DNA of 64,000 nt from Deinococcus seoulensis (GTDB lineage: Bacteria; Deinococcota; Deinococci; Deinococcales; Deinococcaceae). The DNA is taken from contig NZ_BMQM01000008.1 in NCBI RefSeq assembly GCF_014648115.1, positions 84,920 to 148,919 on the forward strand, in the 5' to 3' direction. The position numbers were made by a program, and so were the translations under genes. A model generated the notes under the pieces. It was not told the origin of the DNA. It was given only the letters and a program-made list of their open reading frames with translations, and did not search any database. Shown here one piece after another: positions 53,869-64,000 of the stretch (position 1 is the first letter of the stretch; each line of letters opens with the position of its first letter).

Positions 53869-54783
53869 ATGACACGGGTGTGGGCAGGACTGGTACTGGC
53901 AGGACTTCTGAGCGGGTGCGTACCCGCGCCGCTGCGGGCGCAACCGGACGCCCTGCTGCAACTGCGGGTCACACCCGCCGCGCCGCCCGTCCAGCCGGTC
54001 ACCGGAGAGCAGGGCCTGTACCGCTGGCCGGGGCCGGGCGCGCTGCTGGTGGCCTCTGACCGCGCCGCGTTCGTGACCAGCGTGGTGCTGCCGCAGGGGG
54101 CCGGGGCGGCCGTGCTGCCCGCCGCGCAACTCACGCCGGGCACCGCGCAGCCGACCGAACTGCCCGCCACGCTGGGGTTCACGCAGGTGTTCACGGTCGC
54201 CAGTCTGGAACCCCTGGACCTGGGCGGCGCGGCGGGTGCGCGCAGCGTGAGCGAGATCTCGCGCGTGGTCGAGGCGGCGGCCGCGCGCCTGCCGCGCGGG
54301 GCGTACACGGTCGCCACGACCACCTACCGCACCGAGCAGTTCGGCACCCTGAGCGTCCGGGCGTCCCAGCCGGGCGCCCAGGTCCGCGTGAACGACCGCC
54401 CGGTCGGCACGGCGCCGGTCGTGGTGCCGGACCTGCCGCAGGGGCAGGTGACGGTCAGCGTGTCGCTGGGCGGGTACCAGACCTTCACGCAGCGCGTGAC
54501 CATCCGCCCGGACACGACCAGCGAGGTCGAGGCGGCCCTGCGGCGCGTCACGGGCACCCTGAGTGTCCGCAGTGACGTTCCGGCCAGCGTGCTGATCGAG
54601 GGGCAGGCGGCGGGCGACACGCCCGTGGACCTGAACCTGCGGCCCGGCGTGTTCGCCGTGAACGTCGTCCCGACCGACCGGACCCTGAAGGCGCAGAACA
54701 TCCTGGTGCGCGTGAACGCCAGCCGGGTGACGGCGCTGGTGTGCAGCGTCACGGCGGGCGAGTACGGGTGCGGCGTCCGCTGA
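53869..54783 (+). CDS. PEGA-domain lipoprotein
   Basis: 304 residues. Lipoprotein signal with lipobox LSGC (Cys17). Residues about 25-150 resemble the DUF4384-type region (LVASDRAAFVTSVVLPQG, SEISRVVEAAAARLP); two PEGA repeats follow: LSVRASQPGAQVRVNDRPVGTAP and LSVRSDVPASVLIEGQAAGDTPVDL, each ending in a GYQ/GVF-type strand. PEGA domains usually sit on the cell surface and bind S-layer or wall components. The role is inferred. Confidence 0.85.
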   Translation: MTRVWAGLVLAGLLSGCVPAPLRAQPDALLQLRVTPAAPPVQPVTGEQGLYRWPGPGALLVASDRAAFVTSVVLPQGAGAAVLPAAQLTPGTAQPTELPATLGFTQVFTVASLEPLDLGGAAGARSVSEISRVVEAAAARLPRGAYTVATTTYRTEQFGTLSVRASQPGAQVRVNDRPVGTAPVVVPDLPQGQVTVSVSLGGYQTFTQRVTIRPDTTSEVEAALRRVTGTLSVRSDVPASVLIEGQAAGDTPVDLNLRPGVFAVNVVPTDRTLKAQNILVRVNASRVTALVCSVTAGEYGCGVR

Positions 54784-54890
54784 TCCCCTCTCGCTGAGTA
54801 GCGCTCGCTGAGCGGTCCCTCGCGCCGGGTGTTCCCGGCCCGGTTGCGCCGGACGTGCGGGGTGGGCGGGCGGCGCGGCGGGGCACGCGC

Positions 54891-54896
54891 TACGCT
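54891..54896 (+). promoter_or_regulatory. Leaderless -10 box (TACGCT) of the MBL-fold gene
   Basis: TACGCT, 7 nt before ATG 54904. Confidence 0.5.
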
Positions 54897-54903
54897 GCCC
54901 GGT

Positions 54904-55905
<1,002 letters not shown>

Positions 55906-55916
55906 GGGCTTCAGGT

Positions 55917-55969
55917 TGATGGTTGAAGGTTGATGGATCTTCCCCCCCTCCATCAACCTTCAACCATCA
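55917..55969. repeat. Heptamer-built hairpin (GATGGTT family), second copy
   Basis: Arm GATGGTTGAAGGTTGATGG (55918-55936) is exactly complementary to 55950-55968, plus one more pair outside; the loop is a C-rich 13 nt. It begins 12 nt after the MBL stop. Same design as 24606-24652. Confidence 0.85.
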
Positions 55970-56025
55970 CCCATCTCCCCCACCCGACCGTGGAGCCCGT
56001 GACCGTCCCTGGCGTGCGGGCACTC

Positions 56026-56031
56026 TATACT
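56026..56031 (+). promoter_or_regulatory. Leaderless -10 box (TATACT)
   Basis: TATACT, 7 nt before ATG 56039; one of the best -10 matches in the window. Confidence 0.6.
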
Positions 56032-56038
56032 CCGGCGC

Positions 56039-56500
56039 ATGACGGCATCCCAGTCGGAACTGCAGCGCATCATGGCGGCGCTGCAACAGAGCGGCCTGAC
56101 CGTCGAGGCGGTCGAGGACGGAGCCCTGATTCAGGACGGCGAGACGCGCGTGGCCCTGTTCGCCGAGAGTGACCAGCAGGGCGGCGTGATCGTGCGCCTG
56201 CACCTGGACCTGGACCTGTACGTGGAAGAGGACAGCCTGCCGGACATCCTGATGGGCATGAACCTGATGAACCAGGGACTGGATTACGGCGCGCTGAACC
56301 TCGACCCGGTCGATCCGGAAGAGGACGCCGACGACGAGACGCCCCTGACGTTCGCGGTGCTGGGCCGCAGCGTGCTGTGGCTGCCGGACCTGGGCGTGGC
56401 CGAGATGGACCGCCTGCGTGAGCACCTGCGCCGCTTCGAGGCGGAAGTCACGGAGTCCGTGGAACGCACCCTGCACGGCGGCCGGGGCATGAGCGCCTGA
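56039..56500 (+). CDS. Acidic protein of the YbjN / secretion-chaperone-like fold, unknown
   Basis: 153 residues, acidic, with no signal peptide. The alternation of an N-terminal helix, a three-strand sheet (TVEAVEDGALIQDGETRVALFAE, VIVRLHLDLDL) and later helices (PDILMGMNLMNQGLDYGALNL, MDRLREHLRRFEAEV) resembles YbjN/type III chaperone-like proteins. That is a structural impression only. Acidic run DPVDPEEDADDE in the middle. Strong leaderless promoter. Confidence 0.6.
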   Translation: MTASQSELQRIMAALQQSGLTVEAVEDGALIQDGETRVALFAESDQQGGVIVRLHLDLDLYVEEDSLPDILMGMNLMNQGLDYGALNLDPVDPEEDADDETPLTFAVLGRSVLWLPDLGVAEMDRLREHLRRFEAEVTESVERTLHGGRGMSA

Positions 56501-56510
56501 CCGGCTGGTC

Positions 56511-56523
56511 ATACGGATTCCGT
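56511..56523. repeat. Possible terminal remnant of the MITE-like element (F)
   Basis: ATACGGATTCCGT, identical to the right terminal repeat of the element, 10 bp past the preceding stop. The rest of the element is absent. Too short to be certain. Confidence 0.4.
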
Positions 56524-56545
56524 AGAACACCTCTGAACACCGCGC

Positions 56546-56579
56546 ACACCGCCGCCTTCCTGACTGGGGGCGGCGGTGT
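56546..56579 (+). terminator. Hairpin terminator (ACACCGCCGCC/GGCGGCGGTGT)
   Basis: 11-bp perfect stem with a 12-nt loop, followed by GTGTCTTCTCC. It ends the transcript of the preceding gene. The following 145 bp to the next ATG hold nothing I recognise. Confidence 0.7.
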
Positions 56580-56725
56580 GTGTCTTCTCCTATGGTCGTG
56601 CGTGGGCGGGGCGGCTACCGTGGCAGGGTCAACTTCACTTCAGGTGCGGCGTCCGTCCGGTCGCTTCCGGGCTGCGTGCAGCAGCCCCGTCCCGCAGGCG
56701 TGCCCGGCACGCGAAGGTGGTGTTC

Positions 56726-57178
56726 ATGACCCGGTTCTCAGATGGCCGCTCTGCCTCACGGTCCTCAAGGGGGCGTCCGGCGCCCATGCCGCTGACCATG
56801 CTCAGCCGGGGCCGGGTGTACGGCCTGTTCCGGTCGCTGGAGGACGTGCAGGCCTGCACGTCGCGCCTGCTGGAGCTGGGGCTGGCCGGGCAGTCCGTGC
56901 AACTGCTGATGGGTGACGACGGCGCGGCCACGCTGGACTGCGACGGCCGCCGCCACGGGCTGTGGGCGCGGATGCTGCGGCTGATGCAGGGCATGACCGA
57001 CGAGCGCGCCCACGTGGAACGCTACGTGGAGGCGCTAGGCTGGGGGGAAATCCTCCTGAGCGTGGACGTAGCCGGGCAGCCGGGGCAGGTGCCGCAGGTG
57101 GCACGGGCGTTCCGGGAGAGCGGCGCGCACTTCGTGAACCATTACGGCGCGTGGGTGGTCGAACCGCTCAGCGCGTAG
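56726..57178 (+). CDS. Small protein resembling general-stress YflT-type proteins
   Basis: 150 residues. A basic, Arg/Ser-rich lead of about 25 residues (TRFSDGRSASRSSRGRPAPM) is followed by a ferredoxin-like arrangement: RVYGLFRSLEDVQACTSRLLELGLAG, a middle helical segment, then GEILLSVDVAG and a C-terminal FRESGAHFVNHYGAWVV. This is reminiscent of the YflT/GSMF family, but weakly. I start at ATG 56726 because GAAGGTGG precedes it; MPLTMLSRGRVYG (56786) is an alternative. Confidence 0.6.
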   Translation: MTRFSDGRSASRSSRGRPAPMPLTMLSRGRVYGLFRSLEDVQACTSRLLELGLAGQSVQLLMGDDGAATLDCDGRRHGLWARMLRLMQGMTDERAHVERYVEALGWGEILLSVDVAGQPGQVPQVARAFRESGAHFVNHYGAWVVEPLSA

Positions 57179-57200
57179 GCGGCGGGAACGGAACAGGAAG

Positions 57201-57239
57201 AGGGGCAGGCTGACCCGTGCGGGTTGCCTGCCCCCTTCT
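57201..57239. terminator. Bidirectional terminator between convergent genes
   Basis: GGGGCAGGC/GCCTGCCCC stem continued by an inner ACCCG/CGGGT stem, then CTTCT on the + strand and CTCTTCC on the minus strand. It serves the YflT-like gene and gltA. Confidence 0.75.
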
Positions 57240-57249
57240 GTCCTGCCGG

Positions 57250-58383
<1,134 letters not shown>

Positions 58384-58391
58384 GATGATCG

Positions 58392-58397
58392 AGCATA
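58392..58397 (-). promoter_or_regulatory. Leaderless -10 box (TATGCT) of gltA
   Basis: TATGCT, 8 nt before ATG 58383; it excludes the upstream in-frame ATG at 58416 (MQSGGV). Confidence 0.55.
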
Positions 58398-58467
58398 TCA
58401 CCCCCCCGCTTTGCACCGGGTCTAGCGGACGTTCCCGCCGGGGTGACAGCGCCTGCCCCGCGCGCCC

Positions 58468-58473
58468 TAGAAT
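58468..58473 (+). promoter_or_regulatory. Leaderless -10 box (TAGAAT) of tsaB
   Basis: TAGAAT, 8 nt before ATG 58482. Confidence 0.55.
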
Positions 58474-58481
58474 GCCCGGCG

Positions 58482-59045
58482 ATGAGTACCACTGCGCCCG
58501 CCCCCACCGTGATTCTCGCCCTGGATACCGCCACGCCCTGGCTGACGCTGGCGCTGCGCTGGCCCGGCGGTGAGCGCAGCGTGTCGCGCGAGGTGGGCCG
58601 CGCGCATGCCGAGCAACTGCCCGGCGCGCTCGGTGAACTGTTCGCCGGGGCGGGGTTGCCGCTGCGGGCTGATCTGGTGATCATCGGGACCGGTCCCGGC
58701 TCGTACACGGGCGTGCGGGTCGGCGCGAGCTACGCGCTGGGCCTGGCGCGGGTGTGGGGCGCGGCGGTGCGCGGCGTGAGCACCCTGGAGTCCCTGGTGA
58801 GCGGCGACGGCCCGCAGGCGGTGTCCATGGACGCCCGCAAGGGCAACGTGTACGGCGCGGCGTACGACGTGCAGGCCGGAACGGTCGTCGGTGTGCGCCA
58901 CGCGCCCGCCAAGCACGCCCTGGAGGCTTTCGAGGCCCTGACCGCTCCCCTTCCCCACCACCGCGACCCCGCCCCGGACGGACTGGCCCTGCTGCGCGCC
59001 GGACTGGATCACGGTGTGGACGGGTGGGAACTGGCGTACCTGTAG
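58482..59045 (+). CDS. tsaB: tRNA threonylcarbamoyladenosine biosynthesis protein TsaB
   Basis: Partner of TsaD in making t6A37 on ANN-decoding tRNAs, such as the tRNA-Thr genes of this window. 187 residues. Blocks: ILALDTATPWLTLAL, RAHAEQLPGALGELF, the signature IIGTGPGSYTGVRVG, and the SMDARKGNVYGAAYD strand. As usual for TsaB, the metal motif of TsaD is absent and the C-terminal half is short. tsaD/tsaE are not adjacent. Confidence 0.94.
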   Translation: MSTTAPAPTVILALDTATPWLTLALRWPGGERSVSREVGRAHAEQLPGALGELFAGAGLPLRADLVIIGTGPGSYTGVRVGASYALGLARVWGAAVRGVSTLESLVSGDGPQAVSMDARKGNVYGAAYDVQAGTVVGVRHAPAKHALEAFEALTAPLPHHRDPAPDGLALLRAGLDHGVDGWELAYL

Positions 59046-59062
59046 GAGGGTGCGCGTAAAAC

Positions 59063-59099
59063 GGGGCGCAGGGTGCGGTGTCGACCGCTCCTGCGCCCC
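59063..59099. terminator. Hairpin between convergent tsaB and ABC exporter genes
   Basis: 10-bp stem GGGGCGCAGG/CCTGCGCCCC enclosing a second GCGGT/ACCGC stem. Located 18 nt from both stops. T runs are weak. Confidence 0.65.
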
Positions 59100-59116
59100 A
59101 CTTCCTACGTCCCTGT

Positions 59117-60985
59117 TCAGTCGGCGGCGTCGGCCTGGGCGTACTGGAGGCGGTGCAGGCGGGCGTAGTAGCCGCCTTTTTCCAGCAGCTGGTGGTGGCT
59201 GCCCTGTTCCACGATGCGGCCCTTGCGCATGACCACAATCCGGTCGCAGTGTTCGATGGTGCTGAGGCGGTGGGCGATGATGATGCTGGTGCGGCCCTGC
59301 ATGACGCGGGTCAGGGCCTGCTGGATGCGCAGTTCGGTTTCGGTGTCCACGTTGGCGGTGGCCTCGTCGAGGACGAGCAGGATGTCCGGGTTCTGGATGA
59401 GGGCGCGGGCGAAGGCCAGCAGTTGCTTCTGCCCGGTACTCAGGGTCGCGCCGCGTTCGCGGACCTCGGTCTGGTAGCCGTGTTCGAGGCTCAGGATGTA
59501 CTCGTGCACGCCCACGTACCGGCAGGCCTCGACGACGCGTTCGTGGGGAATGGCGGGGTTGTTCAGGGTCAGGTTGCTCTCGATGGTCCCGGCGAACAGG
59601 AACACGTCCTGCAACACGACGCCCACGTGGCGGCGCAGGTCGTGCTGCGCGAGGTCCTTCACGTCGATACCGTCCACGTTCACGCTGCCGCGCTGCACGT
59701 CGTAGAAGCGGCTGACGAGCGCGGTGACGCTGGTCTTGCCGGCGCCGGTCGCGCCGACCAGGGCGACGCTCTCGCCGGGGCGGATGTTCAGGTCGATGCC
59801 GCGCAGGATCCAGCGGTCGTCGGTGTCTGGGGTGTCGGCGGTGACGGTCTGGTCGTACGCGAACCACACCTTGCGGAAGTCCACGCTGCCCTCGAAGTTC
59901 GTGAGGGTCTTGGCATCCGGCTTGTCGGTGATGCTCTCCTCGGTGTCCAGCACGCCGAAGATGCGTTCGCTGCTGGCCATGGCCGCCTGGAGGTTGTTGA
60001 AGACGTCCGCGAGGTCCTGGATGGGCTGGAACAGCTGCTGCGAGAGCTGCACGAACGCGAACAGCGTGCCGACCGTGATGGCCCCGGCAATGGCGCCGCT
60101 GGCGTCCACGCCCAGGATCTGACGGGCCGCGAAGTACAGGATCAGCGCGACGGCCACCTGCCCGAGGACCGCCACGACCGGCATGAACAGCGAGAACCAC
60201 TTCACGGAGTTCTCGTTGGCGCTCAGCAGGGCGCGGTTGCTGAGGTTGAAGTCCAGGGCGCTGCGGCGTTCGCGGCCGAACAGTTGCACGGTCAGCATGC
60301 CCGTGATGTTCTCGTTCAGTTTGCTGTTCACGGTGGCCTGTTGCGTGCGGGTCTCGCGGAACGCGTCGCGCAGGCGGGCGCGGAAGTAGTTGGTGGCCAG
60401 GAACAGGACGGGCAGCACCGTGAACGAGATCAGCGCCAGTTGCCAGTTCACGCTGAGCATGATGATCACGTACACGACGATGATGAAGCTGCTCTGGATC
60501 AGGCTGACCAGTCCGCCCGTGATGAACTGGTTGATGGCGTCCACGTCGCTGGTGACGCGGGTGATCAGGCGGCCGACCGGGTTCTGGTCAAAGTACGACA
60601 GCGGCAGGCGCTGCAACTTGCTGAACACGTCGGCGCGGATGTCGCGCAGCACGTTCTGCCCCAGGTACCCGATGGCGAGCGTGAACGCGTACTGCAGGGC
60701 GAACTCCACGACTTTCAGGCCCATGTAGGCCAGCGCGGTCAGGGTCAGGCCGCGCCTCAGCAGGTCGCGGTCGGCGTTGCCGCTCAGGGCCAGCGGCGAG
60801 AGGTACGTGTCGATGGCGTGCCGCTGGATCAGCGCGAACAGCGGCGAGGCCAGCGAGATCAGCAGGGCCAGCAGGACGCCGCCGATCACCAGCGGCAGGT
60901 ACGGGCGGACGTAGTTCAGGATGCGGCGCGTCAGGTGGGTGTCGAACCCTTTCTGGAAGGCGTCGGTGGCGTCGGGGCGGGTCAT
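59117..60985 (-). CDS. ABC exporter half-transporter, consensus ATPase subunit
   Basis: 622 residues: six membrane helices (residues 1-330), then an ATPase domain. Walker [11 protein letters not shown]-loop region, signature LSTGQKQ, and Walker [11 protein letters not shown] with the catalytic Glu. The start overlaps the stop of its partner (ATGA). Together they make a heterodimeric type IV (B-type) exporter. The altered signature (T for G) here pairs with the degenerate Walker B of the partner, exactly the asymmetric layout of TM287/288-like exporters. Substrate unknown: drugs, lipids or peptides. Confidence 0.93.
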   Translation of the reverse strand: MTRPDATDAFQKGFDTHLTRRILNYVRPYLPLVIGGVLLALLISLASPLFALIQRHAIDTYLSPLALSGNADRDLLRRGLTLTALAYMGLKVVEFALQYAFTLAIGYLGQNVLRDIRADVFSKLQRLPLSYFDQNPVGRLITRVTSDVDAINQFITGGLVSLIQSSFIIVVYVIIMLSVNWQLALISFTVLPVLFLATNYFRARLRDAFRETRTQQATVNSKLNENITGMLTVQLFGRERRSALDFNLSNRALLSANENSVKWFSLFMPVVAVLGQVAVALILYFAARQILGVDASGAIAGAITVGTLFAFVQLSQQLFQPIQDLADVFNNLQAAMASSERIFGVLDTEESITDKPDAKTLTNFEGSVDFRKVWFAYDQTVTADTPDTDDRWILRGIDLNIRPGESVALVGATGAGKTSVTALVSRFYDVQRGSVNVDGIDVKDLAQHDLRRHVGVVLQDVFLFAGTIESNLTLNNPAIPHERVVEACRYVGVHEYILSLEHGYQTEVRERGATLSTGQKQLLAFARALIQNPDILLVLDEATANVDTETELRIQQALTRVMQGRTSIIIAHRLSTIEHCDRIVVMRKGRIVEQGSHHQLLEKGGYYARLHRLQYAQADAAD

Positions 60986-62904
60986 CGGGTCACCTGTTCG
61001 GGGGCGGGGGCGGCTTCGAGTTCGTCGGCGGCCTTCTCGGGGTCGAGGGGAGCTTCGTCGTCCGCGTCGAGGTCACTGGCGAGGCGTTGCAGGCGTTCGA
61101 GCTGGGCGTAGTGGCCGTTCTGTTCGATCAGGCCGTCGTGGGTGCCCTGTTCGGTCACGCGGCCGTCCTCGATGACCACGATCTGGTCGGCGTGTCGCAG
61201 GGTGCTGACGCGGTGCGCGATCAGGATCACGGTGCGGCCCGCGCTGATCTCGCGCAGGCCGTCCAGGATGCGGCGTTCGGTTTCGGTGTCCACGGCGCTC
61301 AGGGAGTCGTCGAGAATCAGGATGCGGGGTTCGCGGACGATGGCGCGGGCGATGGCGGTGCGTTGCCGCTGCCCGCCGCTGAGGGTCACGCCGCGCTCGC
61401 CGAGGCTGGTGCTGAACCCCTCGGGGAAGGCGTCGACGTCCTCGGTCAGTCCGGCGAGGCGGGCGGCCTCGCGCACGCGGGCGGGGTCGGGCGTCTGGGG
61501 AATGTCGTCGGGTGGGGGCGCGCCGACCACACTGATCTTCGTGGGGACCTCGGGCAGGTCGCGGTTGTCCAGGCCGAAGCCGATGTTGTTGGCGATGGTG
61601 TCGCTGAACAGGAACGGTTCCTGCGGGACCACGCTGATCGCGTCGCGCAGGGTGCGCAGCGGAATGACGCGCACGTCGTGGCCGTCCACCAGGACGCGCC
61701 CGTTGCTGGGGTCCATCGAGCGGGTCAGCAGTTGCGCCAGGACGGTCTTGCCGCTGCCGGTGGGGCCGGTGATGCCCAGGAACGTCCCGGCGGGCACGTG
61801 CAGGTTCACGCCGTTCAGGACGTTCTTCTCGCCGTAGCGCAGGGTGACGTTCTCGAAGGTCACGTCGCCGCGCACGGTGCGGATGGTCGGGTCGGTGCGG
61901 CCCGGCTCGTCCCGCACGAGCGGCTGCGCGTCGAACATCTCCTGCAGGCGCAGCCAGGAGGCCAGGCCGCGCTGCGTGACGCCCGTGATCCAGCCGACCA
62001 TCAGCATCGGGAAGGTCAGGCGTTCCAGGGTCCCCACGAACTGCACGAACATCCCGACCGTGAAGGTGCTGTCCGGGGCGAGGATCAGGCGGCCGCCGAC
62101 CAGCAGGATCAGCGCGAACGCGATGCCCAGCAGCAGGCTCATGAAGGACCGCAGCGGGCCGTCCACGCGGGTCAGGGCGATGTTGCGGCGCAGCAACTCC
62201 AGGTTCATGGCGCGGTAGTCGTCGATCTCGCGGTTCTCGATGGCGTAGCCCTTCACGACGCGCGCGCCGCTGAAGTTCTCCTGGGCGCGGGCGGCGATCA
62301 GCGAGTTCTGTTCCTGCGCCAGCCGGTGACGGACGTTGATCTGCCGCGCGAGGTACGTCAGGACGCCCACGATGACCGGCACGATCGCCAGGACGATCAG
62401 CGTGAGCTGCCAGCTGAGGCTGAACATCACCGAGAAGGCCGTGATGAAGCCCGAGACGATGTTCACGATCTGCCACGCGCCGAAGCCCAGCATCTCGCGC
62501 ACGGCGCTCAGGTCGCCGGTCAGGCGGTTCATCAGGTCGCCGGTGCGGGCGCGGTCGTAGTACGGCTTGTCGAGGCCCTGCAGGTTGGCAAACAGGTCGC
62601 GGCGGATCTCGTACTCGGTCTGGCGGGAGGCGACGACGATCATGCGGCGCATCAGCAGCATGAACCCGCCGGCGGTCAGCGCGGCGGCCACGATGCCCAG
62701 CGCGTACAGGCCGGCCGTGCCGAGCGTGATGCCGGTGGTGGCGGGGTCACTGTCGACCTGTCCGGTCAGCCCGTCGATGGTCAGGCGGATGAAGTAGTAC
62801 GGCAGCAGGTTGACCGAGTTGGCGATCACGACGGCGATCAGGCCGATCACGTACTGGCGCTGGTGCAGTCGCAGGTACGGGATCAGGGTGCGGAAACTGT
62901 CCAA
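60982..62904 (-). CDS. ABC exporter half-transporter, degenerate ATPase subunit
   Basis: 640 residues, six membrane helices then an ATPase domain. Walker [10 protein letters not shown], signature LSGGQRQ, Walker [13 protein letters not shown], where the catalytic Glu is replaced by Asp. This subunit therefore contributes the non-hydrolysing site. C-terminal acidic tail ([22 protein letters not shown]). Start TTG 62904 with GAGG 8 nt upstream; no ATG precedes the conserved N-terminus [17 protein letters not shown] palindrome at 63072-63089 lies 168 bp upstream. Confidence 0.93.
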   Translation of the reverse strand: MDSFRTLIPYLRLHQRQYVIGLIAVVIANSVNLLPYYFIRLTIDGLTGQVDSDPATTGITLGTAGLYALGIVAAALTAGGFMLLMRRMIVVASRQTEYEIRRDLFANLQGLDKPYYDRARTGDLMNRLTGDLSAVREMLGFGAWQIVNIVSGFITAFSVMFSLSWQLTLIVLAIVPVIVGVLTYLARQINVRHRLAQEQNSLIAARAQENFSGARVVKGYAIENREIDDYRAMNLELLRRNIALTRVDGPLRSFMSLLLGIAFALILLVGGRLILAPDSTFTVGMFVQFVGTLERLTFPMLMVGWITGVTQRGLASWLRLQEMFDAQPLVRDEPGRTDPTIRTVRGDVTFENVTLRYGEKNVLNGVNLHVPAGTFLGITGPTGSGKTVLAQLLTRSMDPSNGRVLVDGHDVRVIPLRTLRDAISVVPQEPFLFSDTIANNIGFGLDNRDLPEVPTKISVVGAPPPDDIPQTPDPARVREAARLAGLTEDVDAFPEGFSTSLGERGVTLSGGQRQRTAIARAIVREPRILILDDSLSAVDTETERRILDGLREISAGRTVILIAHRVSTLRHADQIVVIEDGRVTEQGTHDGLIEQNGHYAQLERLQRLASDLDADDEAPLDPEKAADELEAAPAPEQVTR

Positions 62905-63071
62905 GGGAAACCTCGCGGGTGGGGCGGCAGTTCTGCCGGGCGGCAGGAACGGGTCGAGGGAAACGGGCGGACTTTCAGGGGGGCGCGGCCGCTCTGGCCT
63001 GCTGGGGCCGGGTCGGGGCGGGCGCGCGGTCCCGTGCGCGGGTCAGCATACGCCCGCTGGCTCAGGGGCAA

Positions 63072-63089
63072 ATGCGCCACATGGCGCAT
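63072..63089. promoter_or_regulatory. Palindrome ATGCGCCA-CA-TGGCGCAT
   Basis: Perfect 8-bp arms with a CA centre, between the exporter operon and the tRNA operon. The size fits a MarR/TetR-type dimer site; it may control the exporter. Confidence 0.5.
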
Positions 63090-63252
63090 ACCACCGACTC
63101 GCTCAGGATTTGCTCAAGGGCGGGCCGGGCCGGGGCAGGCAGCGGAACCCCGTCGCAGCGCGCAGAGGCCCTGAAGTGCGTCCCAGAGCGGTTCGGGCAG
63201 TGTTCCGGAGGTTGCCGGGACCGGGCGGGGCGCGGCCGCGTGCCGGGAACGA

Positions 63253-63281
63253 TTGACACCTTCGGGGGTGACTGCTACTAT
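63253..63281 (+). promoter_or_regulatory. Strong promoter of the tRNA-tuf region
   Basis: TTGACA, exactly 17 nt, TACTAT: full -35 consensus and a near-consensus -10. It is the best promoter in the window, about 85 bp before tRNA-Thr. Confidence 0.85.
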
Positions 63282-63365
63282 TTACAGCCGGAAGTGAACG
63301 CGCCAAAAAGCGCCGCAGCGACCGCACTCAGAGGCCGGACATTGTTCCAGCATTCGAACAGGGAC

Positions 63366-63444
<79 letters not shown>

Positions 63445-63505
63445 AGCGCAGAGGACTGCCACAGGCCCGAGCGTGCTAGATTCGAGACAGTGGGTATGAC
63501 AATCC

Positions 63506-63591
<86 letters not shown>

Positions 63592-63595
63592 CGAT

Positions 63596-63671
<76 letters not shown>

Positions 63672-63680
63672 TTTCCTAAC

Positions 63681-63755
63681 GCTTCTGTAGCTCAGTGGCA
63701 GAGCACTCCCTTGGTAAGGGAGAGGTCATCGGTTCGAACCCGATCAGAAGCTCCA
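63681..63755 (+). tRNA. tRNA-Thr (anticodon GGT)
   Basis: 75 nt with encoded CCA. Acceptor GCTTCTG/CAGAAGC, anticodon loop TTGGTAA giving GGT (reads ACC/ACU). Last tRNA before tuf. Confidence 0.96.
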
Positions 63756-63762
63756 ACAAGTC

Positions 63763-63793
63763 GGCGCGACCCTCAGTTCATGCGGGTCGCGCC
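63763..63793 (+). terminator. Hairpin between the tRNA cluster and tuf
   Basis: 10-bp stem GGCGCGACCC/GGGTCGCGCC followed by TCCTTCT. It may end, or partly attenuate, the tRNA transcript before tuf. Confidence 0.65.
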
Positions 63794-63860
63794 TCCTTCT
63801 ACTCAGCTGCCCCCGGGCCAGCACCGGAGCCGCCGTGAGAACTCTGAGCCGTCAGGCTCT

Positions 63861-63888
63861 TTGCGTTTCCCGCGCGGACTTGTACACT
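63861..63888 (+). promoter_or_regulatory. Promoter of tuf
   Basis: TTGCGT, 16 nt, TACACT, about 50 nt before the tuf ATG; a small GCCCGG-AAA-CCGGGC hairpin follows in the leader. Confidence 0.65.
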
Positions 63889-63938
63889 GTCAAGGCTTGC
63901 CCGGAAACCGGGCAGTTCCACCTCAGGAGGACACACAC

Positions 63939-64000
63939 ATGGCTAAGGGAACGTTTGAACGCACCAAGCCCCACGTGAACGTGGGCACCATCGGTCACGT
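63939..64000 (+). CDS. tuf: Elongation factor Tu, 5' end (continues outside window)
   Basis: First 20 codons only: MAKGTFERTKPHVNVGTIGH, the universal EF-Tu N-terminus leading into the G1 loop GHVDHGKT, which lies outside. Ribosome-binding site CAGGAGG 8 nt before the ATG. It follows a Thr-Tyr-Gly-Thr tRNA cluster, the same order as in E. coli upstream of tufB; secE/nusG are expected next. Confidence 0.97.
   Translation, partial: MAKGTFERTKPHVNVGTIGH

Overview
The window comes from a Deinococcus chromosome. It is GC-rich (hand counts of typical coding lines give 65-70 %). It carries Deinococcus-type gene sets (RecD2, SbcCD, RecR, DUF4900/PilX pilin operon). Most strikingly, at least eighteen genes carry a TANNNT -10 box only 5-8 nt before the start codon, the leaderless-mRNA architecture known from this genus.

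Layout. 1-8.8 kb: the end of coaE, a heptamer array, pyrG, a four-gene type IV pilin-like operon, recD2 and a 44-codon gene. 9-14.7 kb: sbcDC, a PIN/TRAM membrane protein and a small membrane protein. 14.7-18.8 kb: tRNA-Val and tRNA-Cys, a glycerophosphodiesterase lipoprotein, a DsbA-like oxidoreductase, and a PadR regulator with a HAAS-domain membrane partner. 18.8-29.8 kb: thrS, a duplicated PH-like membrane protein, GNAT, a secreted protein, DUF805, a phosphatase lipoprotein, a glutaredoxin, infC, a glycogen-debranching-type enzyme, NrtR, YbaB and RecR. 29.9-35.7 kb: an envelope/glycan neighbourhood (NodB deacetylase, MFS transporter, GT2, GT4, a YkoP protein with a non-catalytic deacetylase-like half) and a VOC protein. 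35.7-41.2 kb: a multi-GAF histidine kinase with its LuxR response regulator and an orphan peptide-type binding protein. 41.7-50.8 kb: hslO, a large nuclease lipoprotein, a PDZ protease, a CCA-adding-type enzyme, a low-GC M50 protease, a hemolysin-III protein and guaB. 51-59 kb: tRNA-Ala, a BamB-like propeller protein, secreted and lipoproteins, an MBL hydrolase, citrate synthase and tsaB. 59-64 kb: a heterodimeric ABC exporter, then a tRNA-Thr/Tyr/Gly/Thr cluster leading into tuf, the same order as the E. coli thrU-tyrU-glyT-thrT-tufB operon.

The genes are mostly ordinary chromosome. DNA repair (RecD2, SbcCD, RecR), translation (thrS, infC, tuf, tRNAs, tsaB, the CCA enzyme) and envelope functions dominate. 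No phage, plasmid, transposase or CRISPR array was seen.

The most unusual content lies between genes. A MITE-like element of about 135 bp (imperfect ATACGGAYTCCG terminal inverted repeats) has four clear copies and two fragments, and its two internal hairpins change sequence but keep pairing. A second family is built from GATGGNN heptamers, either as tandem arrays or as near-perfect 20-bp hairpins at gene ends. Other points of interest are a probable AUA start codon for infC, a PadR operator whose right arm contains the start codon, and a low-GC M50 protease gene.
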